NCBI GenBank assembly: GCA_014377845.1
Contig: JACMOV010000073.1
Location: forward strand, 1 to 55,081
Direction of reading: 5' to 3'
DNA: 55,081 bases
DNA from: Herminiimonas sp.
GTDB taxonomy: Bacteria > Pseudomonadota > Gammaproteobacteria > Burkholderiales > Burkholderiaceae_D
Below the pieces are notes generated by a model. The model was given only the letters and a program-made list of their open reading frames with translations, made no database searches and was not told the origin of the DNA. A program made the translations under genes and the position numbers. Positions 33,295 through 45,135 of this stretch are shown here, piece by piece (within the stretch, counting starts at the first letter, position 1; each line of letters starts with the position of its first letter).

Positions 33295-35298
33295 TCAGAC
33301 CGTCGCCTGCTCGAGCGCTTCCTGCAGCTCCAGCCATTCGGATTCCATCTGCGTGGCTTCCTTGGCATAAAAGGCCTGGTCTGTCAGCAGCATCTTGAGT
33401 TCCTTCTTGTTCGCCTGATCGTACATCAGCGGATCGGCCAGGCGGGCATCGACGGCCGCCTTCTGTGCGTTGCGCTTGGCGATCTGCTCTTCCAGCTTCT
33501 TGATCTTGGCTTCGATCGGCTTCTTCTTCGCGGCCAGTTTTTGCCGGTCTTCGGCATCGCTGCGTTTCTGGTCGCGCTTGTCGGCATTCGACATCGTCGG
33601 TGCAGGCGCCACCGTACTGGCGGATTTTGCGCTCACCGGTGGCAACGCCGCTGCGGCCGCACCGGTAGCATTGGTCTTGCTGGCGAGCTTGGTCTTGAAC
33701 AGCCAGTCGCGATAATCGTCGAGGTCGCCATCGAAGGGCTGCAGCTTGCCGTCGGCCACGATGATGAACTGGTCCGTGGTGGCGCGCAGCAGGTGACGAT
33801 CATGTGATACCACCACCAGTGTGCCTTCAAACTGCGCCAATGCCATGGTCAACGCTTCGCGGGTTTCGAGGTCCAGATGGTTGGTCGGCTCGTCCAGCAG
33901 CAGCAGGTTGGGGCGCTGCCAGACGATCAGCGCCAGCGCCAGCCGGGCCTTCTCGCCGCCGGAAAATGGGGCGATCTTGCTGGTCACCATGGCGCCGTTG
34001 AAGTTGAAGCTGCCCAGGAAGTTGCGCAGCCCCTGCTCGCGCACGGTCGGCGCGATGTGTCCGAGATGCCAGAGCGGCGATTCTTCGTGGCGCAGCATTT
34101 CGACCTGATGCTGCGCAAAATAGCCGATCGCCAGGCCCTTGCCGAACTGGCTGTCGCCCGACAACGGCGCCAGCTCGCCGGCAATGGTCTTGATCAAGGT
34201 GGATTTGCCGGCGCCGTTGACGCCCAGCAGGCCGATACGCTGGCCGATCTGGAGCGAAAAATTGATACCGGAGACGATCGTCTTTTCGGTGACCTTGTGA
34301 CTGTCGTTGTCTTCGATCCGGTAGCCGGCATTGACGTCTTCCATCACCAGTAACGGATTTGGCGCATTTGCTGGCTCGCGGAATTCGAACGAAAATTCCG
34401 CCGCCGCGCGCAGCGGCGCTAACTCTTCCATTTTCGCCAGCGCCTTCATCCGGCTCTGGGCCTGGCGCGCCTTGCTGGCCTGTGCCTTGAAGCGGCTGAT
34501 GAACGATTCCAGGTGCGCCCGCTGCCGGGTCTGCTTCTCCAGCGCACCCTGCGCCAGGATCATCTGGGCGGCGCGCTGCCGTTCGAACGACGAGTAATTG
34601 CCGCTGTAGCGCTTGAGCTTGCGTTCGTCGATATGGACGATCACGTTGACCACACCGTCGAGGAAGTCGCGGTCATGGGAAATGATGATCAGCGTTCCCG
34701 CGTAACGCTTCAACCAGTCCTCGAGCCAGATGATGGCATCGAGGTCCAGGTGGTTGGTCGGCTCGTCCAGCAGCAGCAGATCGGATGGACACATCAGCGC
34801 CTGGGCCAGGTTCAGGCGCATGCGCCAGCCGCCGGAAAAACTCGCCACCGGCTGCTGCATTTGGTCGAGCGTAAAGCCGAGACCGGTCAAAAGTTGCTCG
34901 CCGCGCGAGCGCACGGTGTAGGCATCGGCGTCGGCCAGCGCGCTGTAGAGCTCGCCGATCAGGATGCCGTTGGCGCTGGTTTCCGGTTCGCTTTCGAGAA
35001 AAGCCAGTTCATCTTCGAGCAGGCGCAGAGTGACATCGCCGTCGATCGCGTATTCCAGCGCGGGTCGGTCAAGCGCTGGGGTTTCCTGTGCCACGTAGGC
35101 CATGCGCCATTTGCTGGGAAAGTCGATGCTGCCGAGATCGGCATGCAGTTCGCCGCGCAGCAGGCCGAAGAGACTCGACTTGCCGGCGCCGTTTGCACCG
35201 ATCAGGCCGATCTTGTCGCCCGGGTTGAGGGTGACATCGACATTGTCGAGCAGCGGCTTGATGCCGCGGGCGAGGGTGACTTGCTGAAAACGTATCAT
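33295..35298 (-). CDS. ABC-F family ATPase, YheS-like
   Basis: 667 residues from the ATG at 35298, overlapping the prmB stop by 4 bases; a longer frame start at 35418 lies inside prmB. Two ABC domains are seen: Walker A GANGAGKS (about 34-41) and GVNGAGKST (near 348), signatures SFSGGWRMRL and PFSGGEKARL, and two DEPTNHLD Walker B motifs. Between them is the P-site tRNA-interaction linker; a C-terminal Lys-rich coiled coil (about 580-660) ends the protein. There are no membrane segments. ABC-F proteins act on translating ribosomes. YheS is the nearest match, Uup an alternative. Confidence 0.88.
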   Translation of the reverse strand: MIRFQQVTLARGIKPLLDNVDVTLNPGDKIGLIGANGAGKSSLFGLLRGELHADLGSIDFPSKWRMAYVAQETPALDRPALEYAIDGDVTLRLLEDELAFLESEPETSANGILIGELYSALADADAYTVRSRGEQLLTGLGFTLDQMQQPVASFSGGWRMRLNLAQALMCPSDLLLLDEPTNHLDLDAIIWLEDWLKRYAGTLIIISHDRDFLDGVVNVIVHIDERKLKRYSGNYSSFERQRAAQMILAQGALEKQTRQRAHLESFISRFKAQASKARQAQSRMKALAKMEELAPLRAAAEFSFEFREPANAPNPLLVMEDVNAGYRIEDNDSHKVTEKTIVSGINFSLQIGQRIGLLGVNGAGKSTLIKTIAGELAPLSGDSQFGKGLAIGYFAQHQVEMLRHEESPLWHLGHIAPTVREQGLRNFLGSFNFNGAMVTSKIAPFSGGEKARLALALIVWQRPNLLLLDEPTNHLDLETREALTMALAQFEGTLVVVSHDRHLLRATTDQFIIVADGKLQPFDGDLDDYRDWLFKTKLASKTNATGAAAAALPPVSAKSASTVAPAPTMSNADKRDQKRSDAEDRQKLAAKKKPIEAKIKKLEEQIAKRNAQKAAVDARLADPLMYDQANKKELKMLLTDQAFYAKEATQMESEWLELQEALEQATV

Positions 35299-36206
35299 GC
35301 TTGCTTTGCTTGTTGGGTGTAGGCGGTCAATTGTTCGGCAGTCGTGAGAAATACCGTGTCGTCGCCAGCGCTGGTGGTCAGCCAGGTCATCTCGAGCGTC
35401 GGGAAGGCCGCTTCGCAATGTTCACGCTCGTTGCCGATCTCGACCATCAGGATGCCGCCCGGCGTCAGCCGCGTCGCTGCACCGTCGACGATCCTGCGCA
35501 CCAGGTCCATGCCGTCGGTACCGCCGGCCAGGGCGATCTGCGGCTCATGACCGTATTCGGCCGGCAGGTGGGTCATCGAATCGGCATTCACGTACGGCGG
35601 GTTGGCGATGATCATGTCGTAGCGACGATCGCCGGCATGTTCGTACAGGTCCGAGGCGATCAGGCTGATGCGGCCGGTCAGCGCGTAATCGTCGACGTTG
35701 CGATGCGCGACTTCGAGCGCTTCGGTGGAGATGTCGACCGCGTCGACCTGGGCGCGCGGGAAGGCGTCGGCCATCATGATCGACAGGCAGCCGGAACCGG
35801 TACACAGTTCCAGGATGTCGCCGACGGCGAATGGATCGGCTACCCACGGTGCGAACTGTTGCGGAATCAGTTCGGCGATGAACGATCGCGGCACCAGCAC
35901 GCGCTCATCGACGAAAAAGCGGTAGCTGCCCAGCCACGCCTCTTTCGTGATGTAGGCGGCCGGTACCCGGTCGTCGCTGCGGCGGGCGATCACATCGACG
36001 ACGGCGGCAATTTCGTCCGGCAGCAAACGCGCATCCATGAACGGATCGAGTTTGTCGAGTGGCAGGTGCAACGTATGCAGGATCAGATAGGCCGCTTCGT
36101 CGAGCGCATCGCTGCTGCCATGGCCGAAGAACAGGCCGGCACGATTGAATCGGGAAACGGCATACCGCAGCAGGTCGCGGACCGTGGAAAAATCGGAAGG
36201 TGTCAT
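35295..36206 (-). CDS. prmB: Ribosomal protein L3 N5-glutamine methyltransferase PrmB
   Basis: 303 residues. The N-terminal helical domain is followed by a SAM-binding Rossmann fold with ELCTGSGCLSIMMA and the HemK-family NPPY motif (NPPYVNADSMTHLP), which positions the glutamine amide. The tyrosine-containing VNADSM variation is the PrmB rather than the PrmC pattern. It methylates a Gln in ribosomal protein L3. Translationally coupled (ATGA) to the ABC-F gene, linking two ribosome-related functions. Confidence 0.9.
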   Translation of the reverse strand: MTPSDFSTVRDLLRYAVSRFNRAGLFFGHGSSDALDEAAYLILHTLHLPLDKLDPFMDARLLPDEIAAVVDVIARRSDDRVPAAYITKEAWLGSYRFFVDERVLVPRSFIAELIPQQFAPWVADPFAVGDILELCTGSGCLSIMMADAFPRAQVDAVDISTEALEVAHRNVDDYALTGRISLIASDLYEHAGDRRYDMIIANPPYVNADSMTHLPAEYGHEPQIALAGGTDGMDLVRRIVDGAATRLTPGGILMVEIGNEREHCEAAFPTLEMTWLTTSAGDDTVFLTTAEQLTAYTQQAKQA

Positions 36207-36316
36207 GACAGGTCGATCAGGTGTCGCCGCAGCGTGTGACTGTGCGGCAGGCTAAAAATCAGGGGAAGGTCGAGAGTATGAGGCATGCGGCCCGCGTTGG
36301 CGAACCGCCGCTCAGG

Positions 36317-37848
<1,532 letters not shown>

Positions 37849-37856
<8 letters not shown>

Positions 37857-38994
37857 TGAAGGTGAATTCGGTGAAGGTCGCACCCTCTTCATTGGGCACT
37901 GCAGATTTCGATGCCGAATCCTGCTCGGGCGGCTTTTCTGCCTTGTTGTTCAGCAGCCAGAACAGGTTGGTCGCCGAATCCGCATGCACCATCGCCTCTT
38001 CCTTGGTGATCAGGCTGGCCGAAATCATTTGCAGCAATGCCTGCTCGAAGGTCTGGCAACCTGGCGCCATGCTTTTCTCGATCGCTTCCTTGATCTGGCC
38101 AAGCTCGCCTTTTTCGATCAGCTCGGCGATATGCCGGGTATTGAGCAGGACCTCGACCGCCGCGCGACGGCCGCCATCGATTGCCGGAATCAAGCGTTGC
38201 GAAATAATCGCACGCAGCGTGGCTGCCAGATCAGGCAGCAGCGCAACGCGGTTCTCGAGCGGGAAGAAATTGATGATCCGGTTCAGCGCCTGATAGCTGT
38301 TGTTGGCATGCAGCGTGGCCACGACCAGGTGACCCGACTGCGCATAGGCCAGCGCTGCGGACATGGTTTCCTTGTCGCGGATTTCGCCGATCAGGATGCA
38401 GTCCGGCGCCTGGCGCAATGCATTTTTCAGGGCAATGGCAAGCGAGGCCGAATCGGTGCCGATCTCGCGCTGGTTGACGATGGATTTCTTGTTCTTGAAC
38501 AGAAATTCGATCGGGTCTTCCAGCGTCAGGATGTGGCCGGTCTTGAGCTCATTGCGGTAGTCGAGCATCGAGGCGATCGTGGTCGATTTGCCCGATCCGG
38601 TGGCGCCGACGACGAGTAACAGCCCGCGCTTTTCCATGATCAGTTCGGCCAGAAGCGGCGGCAGGTTGCTTTCCTTGAGTGGCGGGATGTGCGTCGGAAT
38701 GTAACGCAGCACGGCCGAAATGCTGCCGCGCTGGCGAAACGCCGAAAGACGGAAGCTGCCGACGCCGGTCACCGGGATGCCGATGTTGAGTTCGTTGTCG
38801 TGATCCAGTTCCTGCATCCGCGTTGCCGGCACGGCTTCGGCCAGCAGGTTCAGGATCATCGCCTGGTCGAGTTTCTGCTGGTTGATCGGATACAGGATGC
38901 CATTGATCTTGATCTGGATAGGCGAATTGACGGCGAAGAACAGGTCCGACGCCGCTTTTTCCTTCATCAGCAAGAACAGACGATCGATTGACAT
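37849..38994 (-). CDS. pilU: Type IV pilus retraction ATPase PilU
   Basis: 381 residues. PilT/PilU ATPase: N-terminal PAS-like domain (1-105), Walker A GATGSGKST (130-138), the Asp box TLEDPIEF, Walker B region ILIGEIRDKETM and the His box HLVVATLHANNS. The extended C-terminus with VHADSATNLFWLLNN is the PilU rather than the PilT pattern. PilU helps PilT retract pili during twitching. It is unusual in sitting inside the dap cluster with no pilT beside it, and its stop overlaps yffB by 8 bases. Confidence 0.92.
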
Positions 38995-39007
38995 TGGTAT
39001 CCCCGGT

Positions 39008-39026
39008 TCAAATCAAATCAAATCAA
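39008..39026. repeat. Short tandem repeat (TCAAA, nearly four copies) before pilU
   Basis: TCAAA is repeated three times exactly plus TCAA. In the minus-strand leader it reads TTTGA repeats ending about 13 bases before the pilU ATG (38994), within the ribosome-binding zone. A purine-rich GGGGAT stands between the repeat and the start. Confidence 0.7.
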
Positions 39027-39060
39027 GACGAGACGGTCGATGTGGCAAATTGGCGCCGGC

Positions 39061-39888
39061 TCAGGCTTCCCGCAGCAGTTCGTTGATGGCGGTCTTGGAG
39101 CGGGTCTGCGCATCGACTCGCTTGACGATCACGGCGCAGTACAGGCTGTATTTTCCATCGGCCGAAGGCAGGTTGCCGGACACGACGACCGAGCCGGACG
39201 GGATGCGGCCATAGGTCACTTCACCGGTTGCACGGTCGTAGATCTTGGTCGACTGGCCGATGTAGACGCCCATCGAGATCACGGAATTTTCTTCGACGAT
39301 CACGCCTTCCACGACTTCCGAACGGGCACCGATGAAGCAGTTGTCTTCGATGATGGTCGGATTGGCCTGCATCGGTTCGAGCACGCCGCCGATGCCGACG
39401 CCTCCCGAGAGATGGACGTTCTTGCCGATCTGGGCGCAGGAGCCGACGGTGGCCCAGGTGTCGACCATCGTGCCCTCATCGACATAGGCGCCGATGTTCA
39501 CGTAGGACGGCATCAGCACGACGTTTTTGGCGATGAAGCTGCCGCGACGGGCGACTGCCGGCGGCACCACGCGGAAACCGCCACGGGCGAAATCCTCGGC
39601 CGTGTAGTTCGCGAACTTGGTGGGCACCTTGTCGTAGAACTGCATGTCGGCGCCGGCCGGCATCGGCAGGTTGTCTTCCAGGCGGAACGACAGCAGAACC
39701 GCCTTCTTGATCCACTGGTTGACGTGCCACGTGCCGTCAAGTTTTTGTGCAACGCGCAGTGTGCCGGCGTCGAGTTCGGCCAGTACGTGGGCGACTGCTT
39801 CGCGGATGGCGGGCGGCGCGGATTTCGGTGAAAAGTCGGCGCGGTTTTCCCATGCCTGGTCGATGATCTGTTGCAGTTGTTGCGTCAT
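39061..39888 (-). CDS. dapD: Tetrahydrodipicolinate N-succinyltransferase DapD
   Basis: 275 residues. The N-terminal helical domain (1-100) is followed by a left-handed beta-helix of hexapeptide repeats (about 105-240: [19 protein letters not shown] in parts, [26 protein letters not shown]). The C-terminal part contains [19 protein letters not shown], the DapD signature. It transfers succinyl from succinyl-CoA to tetrahydrodipicolinate. It lies between dapC and pilU on the same strand. Confidence 0.96.
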   Translation of the reverse strand: MTQQLQQIIDQAWENRADFSPKSAPPAIREAVAHVLAELDAGTLRVAQKLDGTWHVNQWIKKAVLLSFRLEDNLPMPAGADMQFYDKVPTKFANYTAEDFARGGFRVVPPAVARRGSFIAKNVVLMPSYVNIGAYVDEGTMVDTWATVGSCAQIGKNVHLSGGVGIGGVLEPMQANPTIIEDNCFIGARSEVVEGVIVEENSVISMGVYIGQSTKIYDRATGEVTYGRIPSGSVVVSGNLPSADGKYSLYCAVIVKRVDAQTRSKTAINELLREA

Positions 39889-39992
39889 GTTTTAGTCAAT
39901 CAATAAAGTGTGCAAATTCGGCTGTGAATTCAGTTGGAATTCCGTCAGTTGCAACGCCGGTCACGGAATCCGGTATGGTCCGCGCGCGGGAT

Positions 39993-41204
39993 TCAGCGCG
40001 CCAGGGCCTTGCAGAATGCGACGATGCGGCGCGCGGCTTCGAGGCATTCATCGACCTCGGCGACGAGCGCCATCCGGATGCGATTGCTGCCAGGGTTGGC
40101 ACTGCCATCGGGCGATGCCCGACCTAAGTAGCTACCAGGCAATACCGTCACATTATATTCGGCATACAGACGCCGGGCGAAATCGGTATCCGTGATCTGT
40201 ACCTGTTTGTCGACTTTGGCCCACAAATAGAAGCCGGCGTCAGGCAGATCGACCTCCATCACCTCCTGCAGCATGGGGGTGACCTGGCTGAATTTGGCGA
40301 GGTACTTCACCCGATTGTCGACGACGTGCTGTTCGTCGCCCCAGGCGGCGATCGACGCCTGCTGTACCGACGGACTCATCGCGCCGCCCTGGTAGGTGCG
40401 GTAGAGCAGGAATTTCTTCATGATCGCGGCATCGCCGGCGACGAATCCGGAGCGCATGCCAGGCACGTTGGAGCGCTTGGAGAGGCTGGAAAACGCGATC
40501 AGGCGCGGATAGCCGACCCGGCCGAGGCGGTGCGCCGCCTCGAGGGCGCCCAGTGGCGGCTCGGCCTGGAAATAGATTTCGGAGTAGCACTCGTCGGCGG
40601 CGATCACGAAACCATAGCGATCCGACAACGTGAACAGCTCGCGCCAGTCCTCCAGCGACAGCACGGCGCCAGTCGGATTGCCGGGCGAGCAGACATACAG
40701 CAACTGCACGCGGGGCCAGACCTCGGCCGGAATCGCACTGTAATCGGGCGCGAAATTGCGGTTCGCATCCGGATTGACGAACCAGGGCTGCGCCCCCGCC
40801 AGGTAGGCTGCGCCTTCATAGATCTGATACAGCGGATTCGGGCAAACCACGTACGCATTGGCGGCGGGGTCGACGACGGTCTGGGCCAGGGCGAACAGGG
40901 CTTCGCGCGAGCCGTTGACCGGCAGCACCTGGGTCGCCGGATCGAGCGGTGGCAGCGCGTAGCGGCGTTCCAGCCAATGCGCGATCGCTGCCCGCAGTGC
41001 GTCGCTGCCGGCGGTGGTCGGATACACCGCCAGGCCCCCGAGGTTGTCCGCGAGGGCAGCCTTGATGAAGTCCGGTGTCGGGTGCTTCGGTTCGCCGATG
41101 CCAAGGCTGATGGGCGCGTAGCTGGCGTCCGGCTTGACGCCAGCGACCAGCTGTTTCAGTTTTTCGAAGGGATAGGGCTGCAGCTGGTCGAGATGTGGGT
41201 TCAC
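39993..41204 (-). CDS. dapC: Succinyldiaminopimelate transaminase DapC
   Basis: 403 residues from a GTG at 41204, giving the family N-terminus VNPHLDQLQPYPFEKLKQL; a much longer in-frame start at 41459 would add 85 unlikely residues. Class I aminotransferase: SLGIGEPKHPTPDFI, VNGSREALFA, CSPGNPTGAVLS, ADECYSEIYF, and the Schiff-base Lys in AFSSLSKRSNVPGMRSGF. It aminates N-succinyl-2-amino-6-oxopimelate, the step between DapD and DapE. All three dap steps of this branch are therefore in one cluster. Confidence 0.92.
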   Translation of the reverse strand: MNPHLDQLQPYPFEKLKQLVAGVKPDASYAPISLGIGEPKHPTPDFIKAALADNLGGLAVYPTTAGSDALRAAIAHWLERRYALPPLDPATQVLPVNGSREALFALAQTVVDPAANAYVVCPNPLYQIYEGAAYLAGAQPWFVNPDANRNFAPDYSAIPAEVWPRVQLLYVCSPGNPTGAVLSLEDWRELFTLSDRYGFVIAADECYSEIYFQAEPPLGALEAAHRLGRVGYPRLIAFSSLSKRSNVPGMRSGFVAGDAAIMKKFLLYRTYQGGAMSPSVQQASIAAWGDEQHVVDNRVKYLAKFSQVTPMLQEVMEVDLPDAGFYLWAKVDKQVQITDTDFARRLYAEYNVTVLPGSYLGRASPDGSANPGSNRIRMALVAEVDECLEAARRIVAFCKALAR

Positions 41205-41513
41205 GTGGATGTGCCGATAGGATCGAAGTGATGGCCGGAGGCGCGGATCGGGCGGACCGGTTGTGGGACCGGTTGTGGCCCGAAAAATTGCCGCGCATCT
41301 CGCATTGTCAATGCCGCAAACCGGAATGCAGACCGGTGTGCAGCGCAGCGGCATTATAGCCGGGTCGCCTGAAATCGATGCTGCGCGGCGCCATTGCGCA
41401 GGCCTGCAAATGGCAGAACATGCCCGGGGAAATGTTATGATTGGCACCCACTTCGGCACATGCGCCAGCCCTGCCTTTCCGATTCAATCACTACGCTTAC
41501 AACCGGTAAACAC
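41205..41513. other. Divergent intergenic region dapC/smc
   Basis: 309 bases hold promoters for both neighbours and no gene that I can support. On the minus strand a perfect TATAAT lies at 41353-41358 (dapC, no good -35). On the plus strand TGT-TATGAT (41433-41441) is an extended -10 for smc. Short ORF extensions on both strands have no family similarity. Confidence 0.5.
41433..41441 (+). promoter_or_regulatory. Extended -10 promoter for smc
   Basis: TG-T-TATGAT matches the extended -10 pattern, with the -10 hexamer five of six. No convincing -35 is found, as is normal for extended -10 promoters. The predicted leader is about 65 bases to the GTG at 41514. Confidence 0.4.
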
Positions 41514-44500
41514 GTGCGCCTTACTTCGATCAAACTCTCCGGCTTCAAGTCCTTCGTCGATCCGACAAACTTTCAGGTTCCTGGCCAGCTGGTCGGTGTG
41601 GTCGGTCCGAACGGCTGCGGCAAGTCCAACATCATCGATGCAGTACGCTGGGTGCTCGGTGAATCCAAGGCATCCGAGTTGCGCGGTGAATCGATGCAGG
41701 ACGTGATCTTCAACGGCACCACCAATCGCAAGCCGGCCGGACGTTCTTCGGTCGAGCTGGTGTTCGACAATGCCGACGGCAAGGCCGCCGGCCAGTGGGG
41801 CCAATACGCCGAGATCGCGGTCAAGCGTACGCTCACGCGCGACGGCACGTCGACGTACTACATCAACAACCAGGCCGTGCGGCGGCGCGACATCCAGGAT
41901 ATCTTCCTCGGCACTGGCCTGGGCCCACGCGCCTATGCCATCATCGGCCAGGGCATGATCAGCCGGATCATCGAAGCCCGTCCGGAAGAGCTGCGCATCT
42001 TCCTGGAAGAAGCCGCGGGCGTCTCGAAGTACAAGGAGCGCCGCCGCGAGACCGAGAATCGCCTGCATGACACCCGCGAAAACCTCACCCGCGTCGACGA
42101 TATCCTGCGTGAGCTCAACAGCAACCTCGAAAAGCTGCAAGGCCAGGCGGCCGTCGCGCAGAAATTCCGTTCGCTGCAGGCCGACCAGGACGAGAAGCAG
42201 AAGCTGCTCTGGCTGCTGCGCAAGAACGAAGCCAAGGTCGAGCAGGTCCGTTACTTCGCCGAGATCGATCGCGCCCAGACCGACCTCGAAGCCCGCACCG
42301 CCGGCTTGCGCCACATCGAGACCGAGCTCGACCAGATGCGCCAGTCGCATTACGCCGCCGGCGACCGCATGCACCAGGCGCAGGGGCACCTGTACCAGAC
42401 CAATTCCGAGATCGGCAGCCTGGAAGCGCAGATCAAGTTCGTCATCGAGTCGCGCGGCCGCCTGCAATCGCAGCTCAATTCCCTCAAGGCCCAGCGCGAC
42501 CAGTGGCAGCGCCAGGGCGCGCAGCATGCGGAAGCTCTCGTCGAATCCGAAGCGCAGCTCGAAGAGCAGGCGATGCATGTCGAGCAGGCGCAGGAAGCCG
42601 CCGCCCAGCATCACGATCGCCTGCCAGCCCTGGAGCAAGTCTGGCGCGACGCGCAATTGCGCACCACCGAATCGCGCGCCGGCATCATGCAGGCGCAGCA
42701 GCAGATCGAGCTCGAATCGGCGCATCAGCGCAACGCCGCCGCGATCCTGTCGGGCCTGGCCTTGCGCCGGGAACGGCTGACCCAGGAACGCAGCGGCATG
42801 CACATGCCCGACGATGCGCACCTGGCCAACCTGAAGCTGCAGCTCGACGAAAAACAGGCCAGCCTGGACGAAGCGCAGCAGTTGCTGGACGCGGCGCAGG
42901 AACGGCAGCCGCAACTCGAACAGGCGCGCCGCGACGCGCAGGTACGTGTCGCCGCCGAAAGCACCACCCACGCCCAGCTCGATGCCCGGCTGTCTGCCTT
43001 GAAGCAGTTGCAGGAAAGCGTGCAGTCGCAAGGCAAGGTCCAGCCCTGGCTGGAAAAGCACGAACTGGCCGACCTGCCGCGCATGTGGCAAAAGCTGCAC
43101 ATCGAAGCGGGCTGGGAAACCGCGCTTGAATCGATCCTGCGCGAACGCACCACCGCCCTGGAAATGTCGAACCTGGACTGGGCCAAGGCCTTCTTCAACG
43201 ATGCGCCGCCGGCCAAGCTGGCGCTGTGTTCGCCGGTGACCGCCGGCGCCGGTGCAGCCGCTGCGCCACCGGACGGACTCAAGCCGCTGATCGGACTGCT
43301 GCAATTGAACGATCCGGGCTTGCGCGCGCTGCTGCAGGATTGGCTGCACGATGTCTACCTCGCCGACGACAGCGCGGCCGCGTTCGCCCAGCGGGACAAA
43401 TTACCGGCGGGCGGCTGCTTCGTCACCCGCGCCGGGCACGCGATCGCCCGCTCCAGCGTGCGTTTCTATGCGCCGGACGCGGAGCAGGATGGCATGCTGG
43501 CGCGCCAGCAGGAGATCGACAACCTGGTCAAGCAATTGCGCGCCCAGCAGATGCTCGCCGACGATGCCCGCAGCCGCGCGGTACAGGCCGACAGCGCGCT
43601 GACCCAGGCGGTGCAGAGCCTGCAGGACCTGCGCCAGCGCGTCGCTTCGTTGACCCAGGGCGCGCATGCCTTGCAGCTCGATGTCATGAAGCTGTCCGAG
43701 GTGCAGGCGCGGTTCGAGCAACGCAGCGTGCAGATTGACACCGACCTTGATGAAATCGCGGCGCAGGAGAGCGAGCAGCAGGAAATCCGCGCCCAGTCCG
43801 AGGCGCGTTTCGAGGACCTCGACATGGCGCTGGCCGAACTCCAGGAAGCGCATGAGAACGGCCAGACCGACTATCTTGAAAAAGAACAGCGGCTCAACGA
43901 TGCGCGGGTCCGCCTGCGCGAACTGGAGCGCGCCGCGCAGGAAGCGGCGTTTGCCGAGAAAACGCATCGCAGCCGCATCGAGGAGCTCAAGCGCGGCATC
44001 GCCACGGCGCGGGAGCAGGCGGCGCAACTGTTTGCCAACATGGAGCAGGGCAGCCTTGAGCTGGAGACCCTCGACGACCAGGCAGCGCAGGCCGGCTTGC
44101 AGAGCCTGCTGGAGCGTCGCAGCGAGCAGGAACGTGCGCTCGCCGATGCCCGCCACGAGCTCGATCAGCTGACCCAGAAACTGCGCCATCACGACGAGGC
44201 GCGGATGCAGGCCGAACGTAGTCTGCAGCCGCAGCGCGACCGGATCATGGAGCTGCAGTTAAAGGAGCAGGCGGCCCGCCTGAACCAGGAACAATATGCC
44301 CAGCAACTGATCGAAGCGCAGGCAGACGAAACGGCACTGGCCGAAAAGCTTGGCGCCGATTTGCGTCCGGCGTATCTGCAGGGCGAAGTGACGCGCCTGA
44401 CCAATGCGATCGCGGCGCTCGGCGCAGTCAACCTGGCGGCGCTGGACGAACTGGCGCAGGCGTCGGAGCGCAAGAATTTCCTCGACGCCCAGACCGCCGA

Positions 44501-45044
44501 CCTGACCGAGGCGATCAATACGCTTCAGGACGCGATCCACAAGATCGACCGTGAAACCCGCGATCTGCTCCAGGGCACGTTCGACAAGGTCAACCAGCAC
44601 TTCGGCGAACTGTTCCCGATCCTGTTCGGCGGTGGCAATGCCCGGTTGGTGATGACCGGCGAAGAGATTCTTGATTCCGGTGTGCAGGTCATGGCCCAGC
44701 CTCCGGGAAAAAAGAATGCGACCATCCACCTGCTGTCGGGTGGCGAGAAGGCGCTGACTGCGACGGCGCTGGTGTTCTCCATGTTTCGGCTCAATCCGGC
44801 GCCGTTCTGCCTGCTCGACGAGGTCGATGCACCGCTCGACGACGCCAATACGGAGCGCTTCTGCAACATGGTCAAGCGGATGTCGGCGCACACCCAGTTC
44901 CTGTTCATCTCGCATAACAAGATCGCGATGGAGATGGCGCAGCAGCTGATCGGCGTGACCATGCAGGAGCAGGGCGTCTCGCGCATCGTTGCCGTCGACA
45001 TGGAATCGGCCGCGCATTTCGCCGCCGAGGTGGCGGCTGCCTGA
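41514..45044 (+). CDS. smc: Chromosome partition protein SMC
   Basis: 1176 residues from a GTG at 41514, which yields the standard N-terminus (VRLTSIKLSGFKSFVDP). Walker A GPNGCGKSN is at 31-39; two long coiled coils (about 170-500 and 690-1000) flank a compact hinge (about 510-660); the ABC signature LLSGGEKALTATAL begins near 1073, and Walker B CLLDEVDAPLDD is near 1097. It organises and segregates the chromosome with ScpA/ScpB (not in the window). Codons are rich in Ala/Gln/Glu. It heads the smc-zipA-ligA-galU-def run. Confidence 0.97.
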   Translation: MRLTSIKLSGFKSFVDPTNFQVPGQLVGVVGPNGCGKSNIIDAVRWVLGESKASELRGESMQDVIFNGTTNRKPAGRSSVELVFDNADGKAAGQWGQYAEIAVKRTLTRDGTSTYYINNQAVRRRDIQDIFLGTGLGPRAYAIIGQGMISRIIEARPEELRIFLEEAAGVSKYKERRRETENRLHDTRENLTRVDDILRELNSNLEKLQGQAAVAQKFRSLQADQDEKQKLLWLLRKNEAKVEQVRYFAEIDRAQTDLEARTAGLRHIETELDQMRQSHYAAGDRMHQAQGHLYQTNSEIGSLEAQIKFVIESRGRLQSQLNSLKAQRDQWQRQGAQHAEALVESEAQLEEQAMHVEQAQEAAAQHHDRLPALEQVWRDAQLRTTESRAGIMQAQQQIELESAHQRNAAAILSGLALRRERLTQERSGMHMPDDAHLANLKLQLDEKQASLDEAQQLLDAAQERQPQLEQARRDAQVRVAAESTTHAQLDARLSALKQLQESVQSQGKVQPWLEKHELADLPRMWQKLHIEAGWETALESILRERTTALEMSNLDWAKAFFNDAPPAKLALCSPVTAGAGAAAAPPDGLKPLIGLLQLNDPGLRALLQDWLHDVYLADDSAAAFAQRDKLPAGGCFVTRAGHAIARSSVRFYAPDAEQDGMLARQQEIDNLVKQLRAQQMLADDARSRAVQADSALTQAVQSLQDLRQRVASLTQGAHALQLDVMKLSEVQARFEQRSVQIDTDLDEIAAQESEQQEIRAQSEARFEDLDMALAELQEAHENGQTDYLEKEQRLNDARVRLRELERAAQEAAFAEKTHRSRIEELKRGIATAREQAAQLFANMEQGSLELETLDDQAAQAGLQSLLERRSEQERALADARHELDQLTQKLRHHDEARMQAERSLQPQRDRIMELQLKEQAARLNQEQYAQQLIEAQADETALAEKLGADLRPAYLQGEVTRLTNAIAALGAVNLAALDELAQASERKNFLDAQTADLTEAINTLQDAIHKIDRETRDLLQGTFDKVNQHFGELFPILFGGGNARLVMTGEEILDSGVQVMAQPPGKKNATIHLLSGGEKALTATALVFSMFRLNPAPFCLLDEVDAPLDDANTERFCNMVKRMSAHTQFLFISHNKIAMEMAQQLIGVTMQEQGVSRIVAVDMESAAHFAAEVAAA

Positions 45045-45084
45045 TCCGGATCACTTTTTTACAGGCTTTGCAGGGGATGACAGC

Positions 45085-45114
45085 TTGACAACTTTACGCG
45101 CGACCACGTACCCT
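45085..45114 (+). promoter_or_regulatory. Possible promoter ahead of the zipA leader ORFs
   Basis: A perfect TTGACA (45085-45090) is followed after 18 bases by TACCCT (45109-45114, three of six). Placed in the 278-base smc-zipA gap, it would start a transcript near 45121 that includes two tiny overlapping ORFs before zipA. Confidence 0.3.
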
Positions 45115-45135
45115 CGGCGCAGCCGCGAAGCCGCC

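Noticed and set aside
41484-43349. 621-codon minus-strand frame inside smc
   Set aside because: Antisense to SMC coiled coil; its Leu/Gln-rich sequence mirrors the coiled-coil codons.
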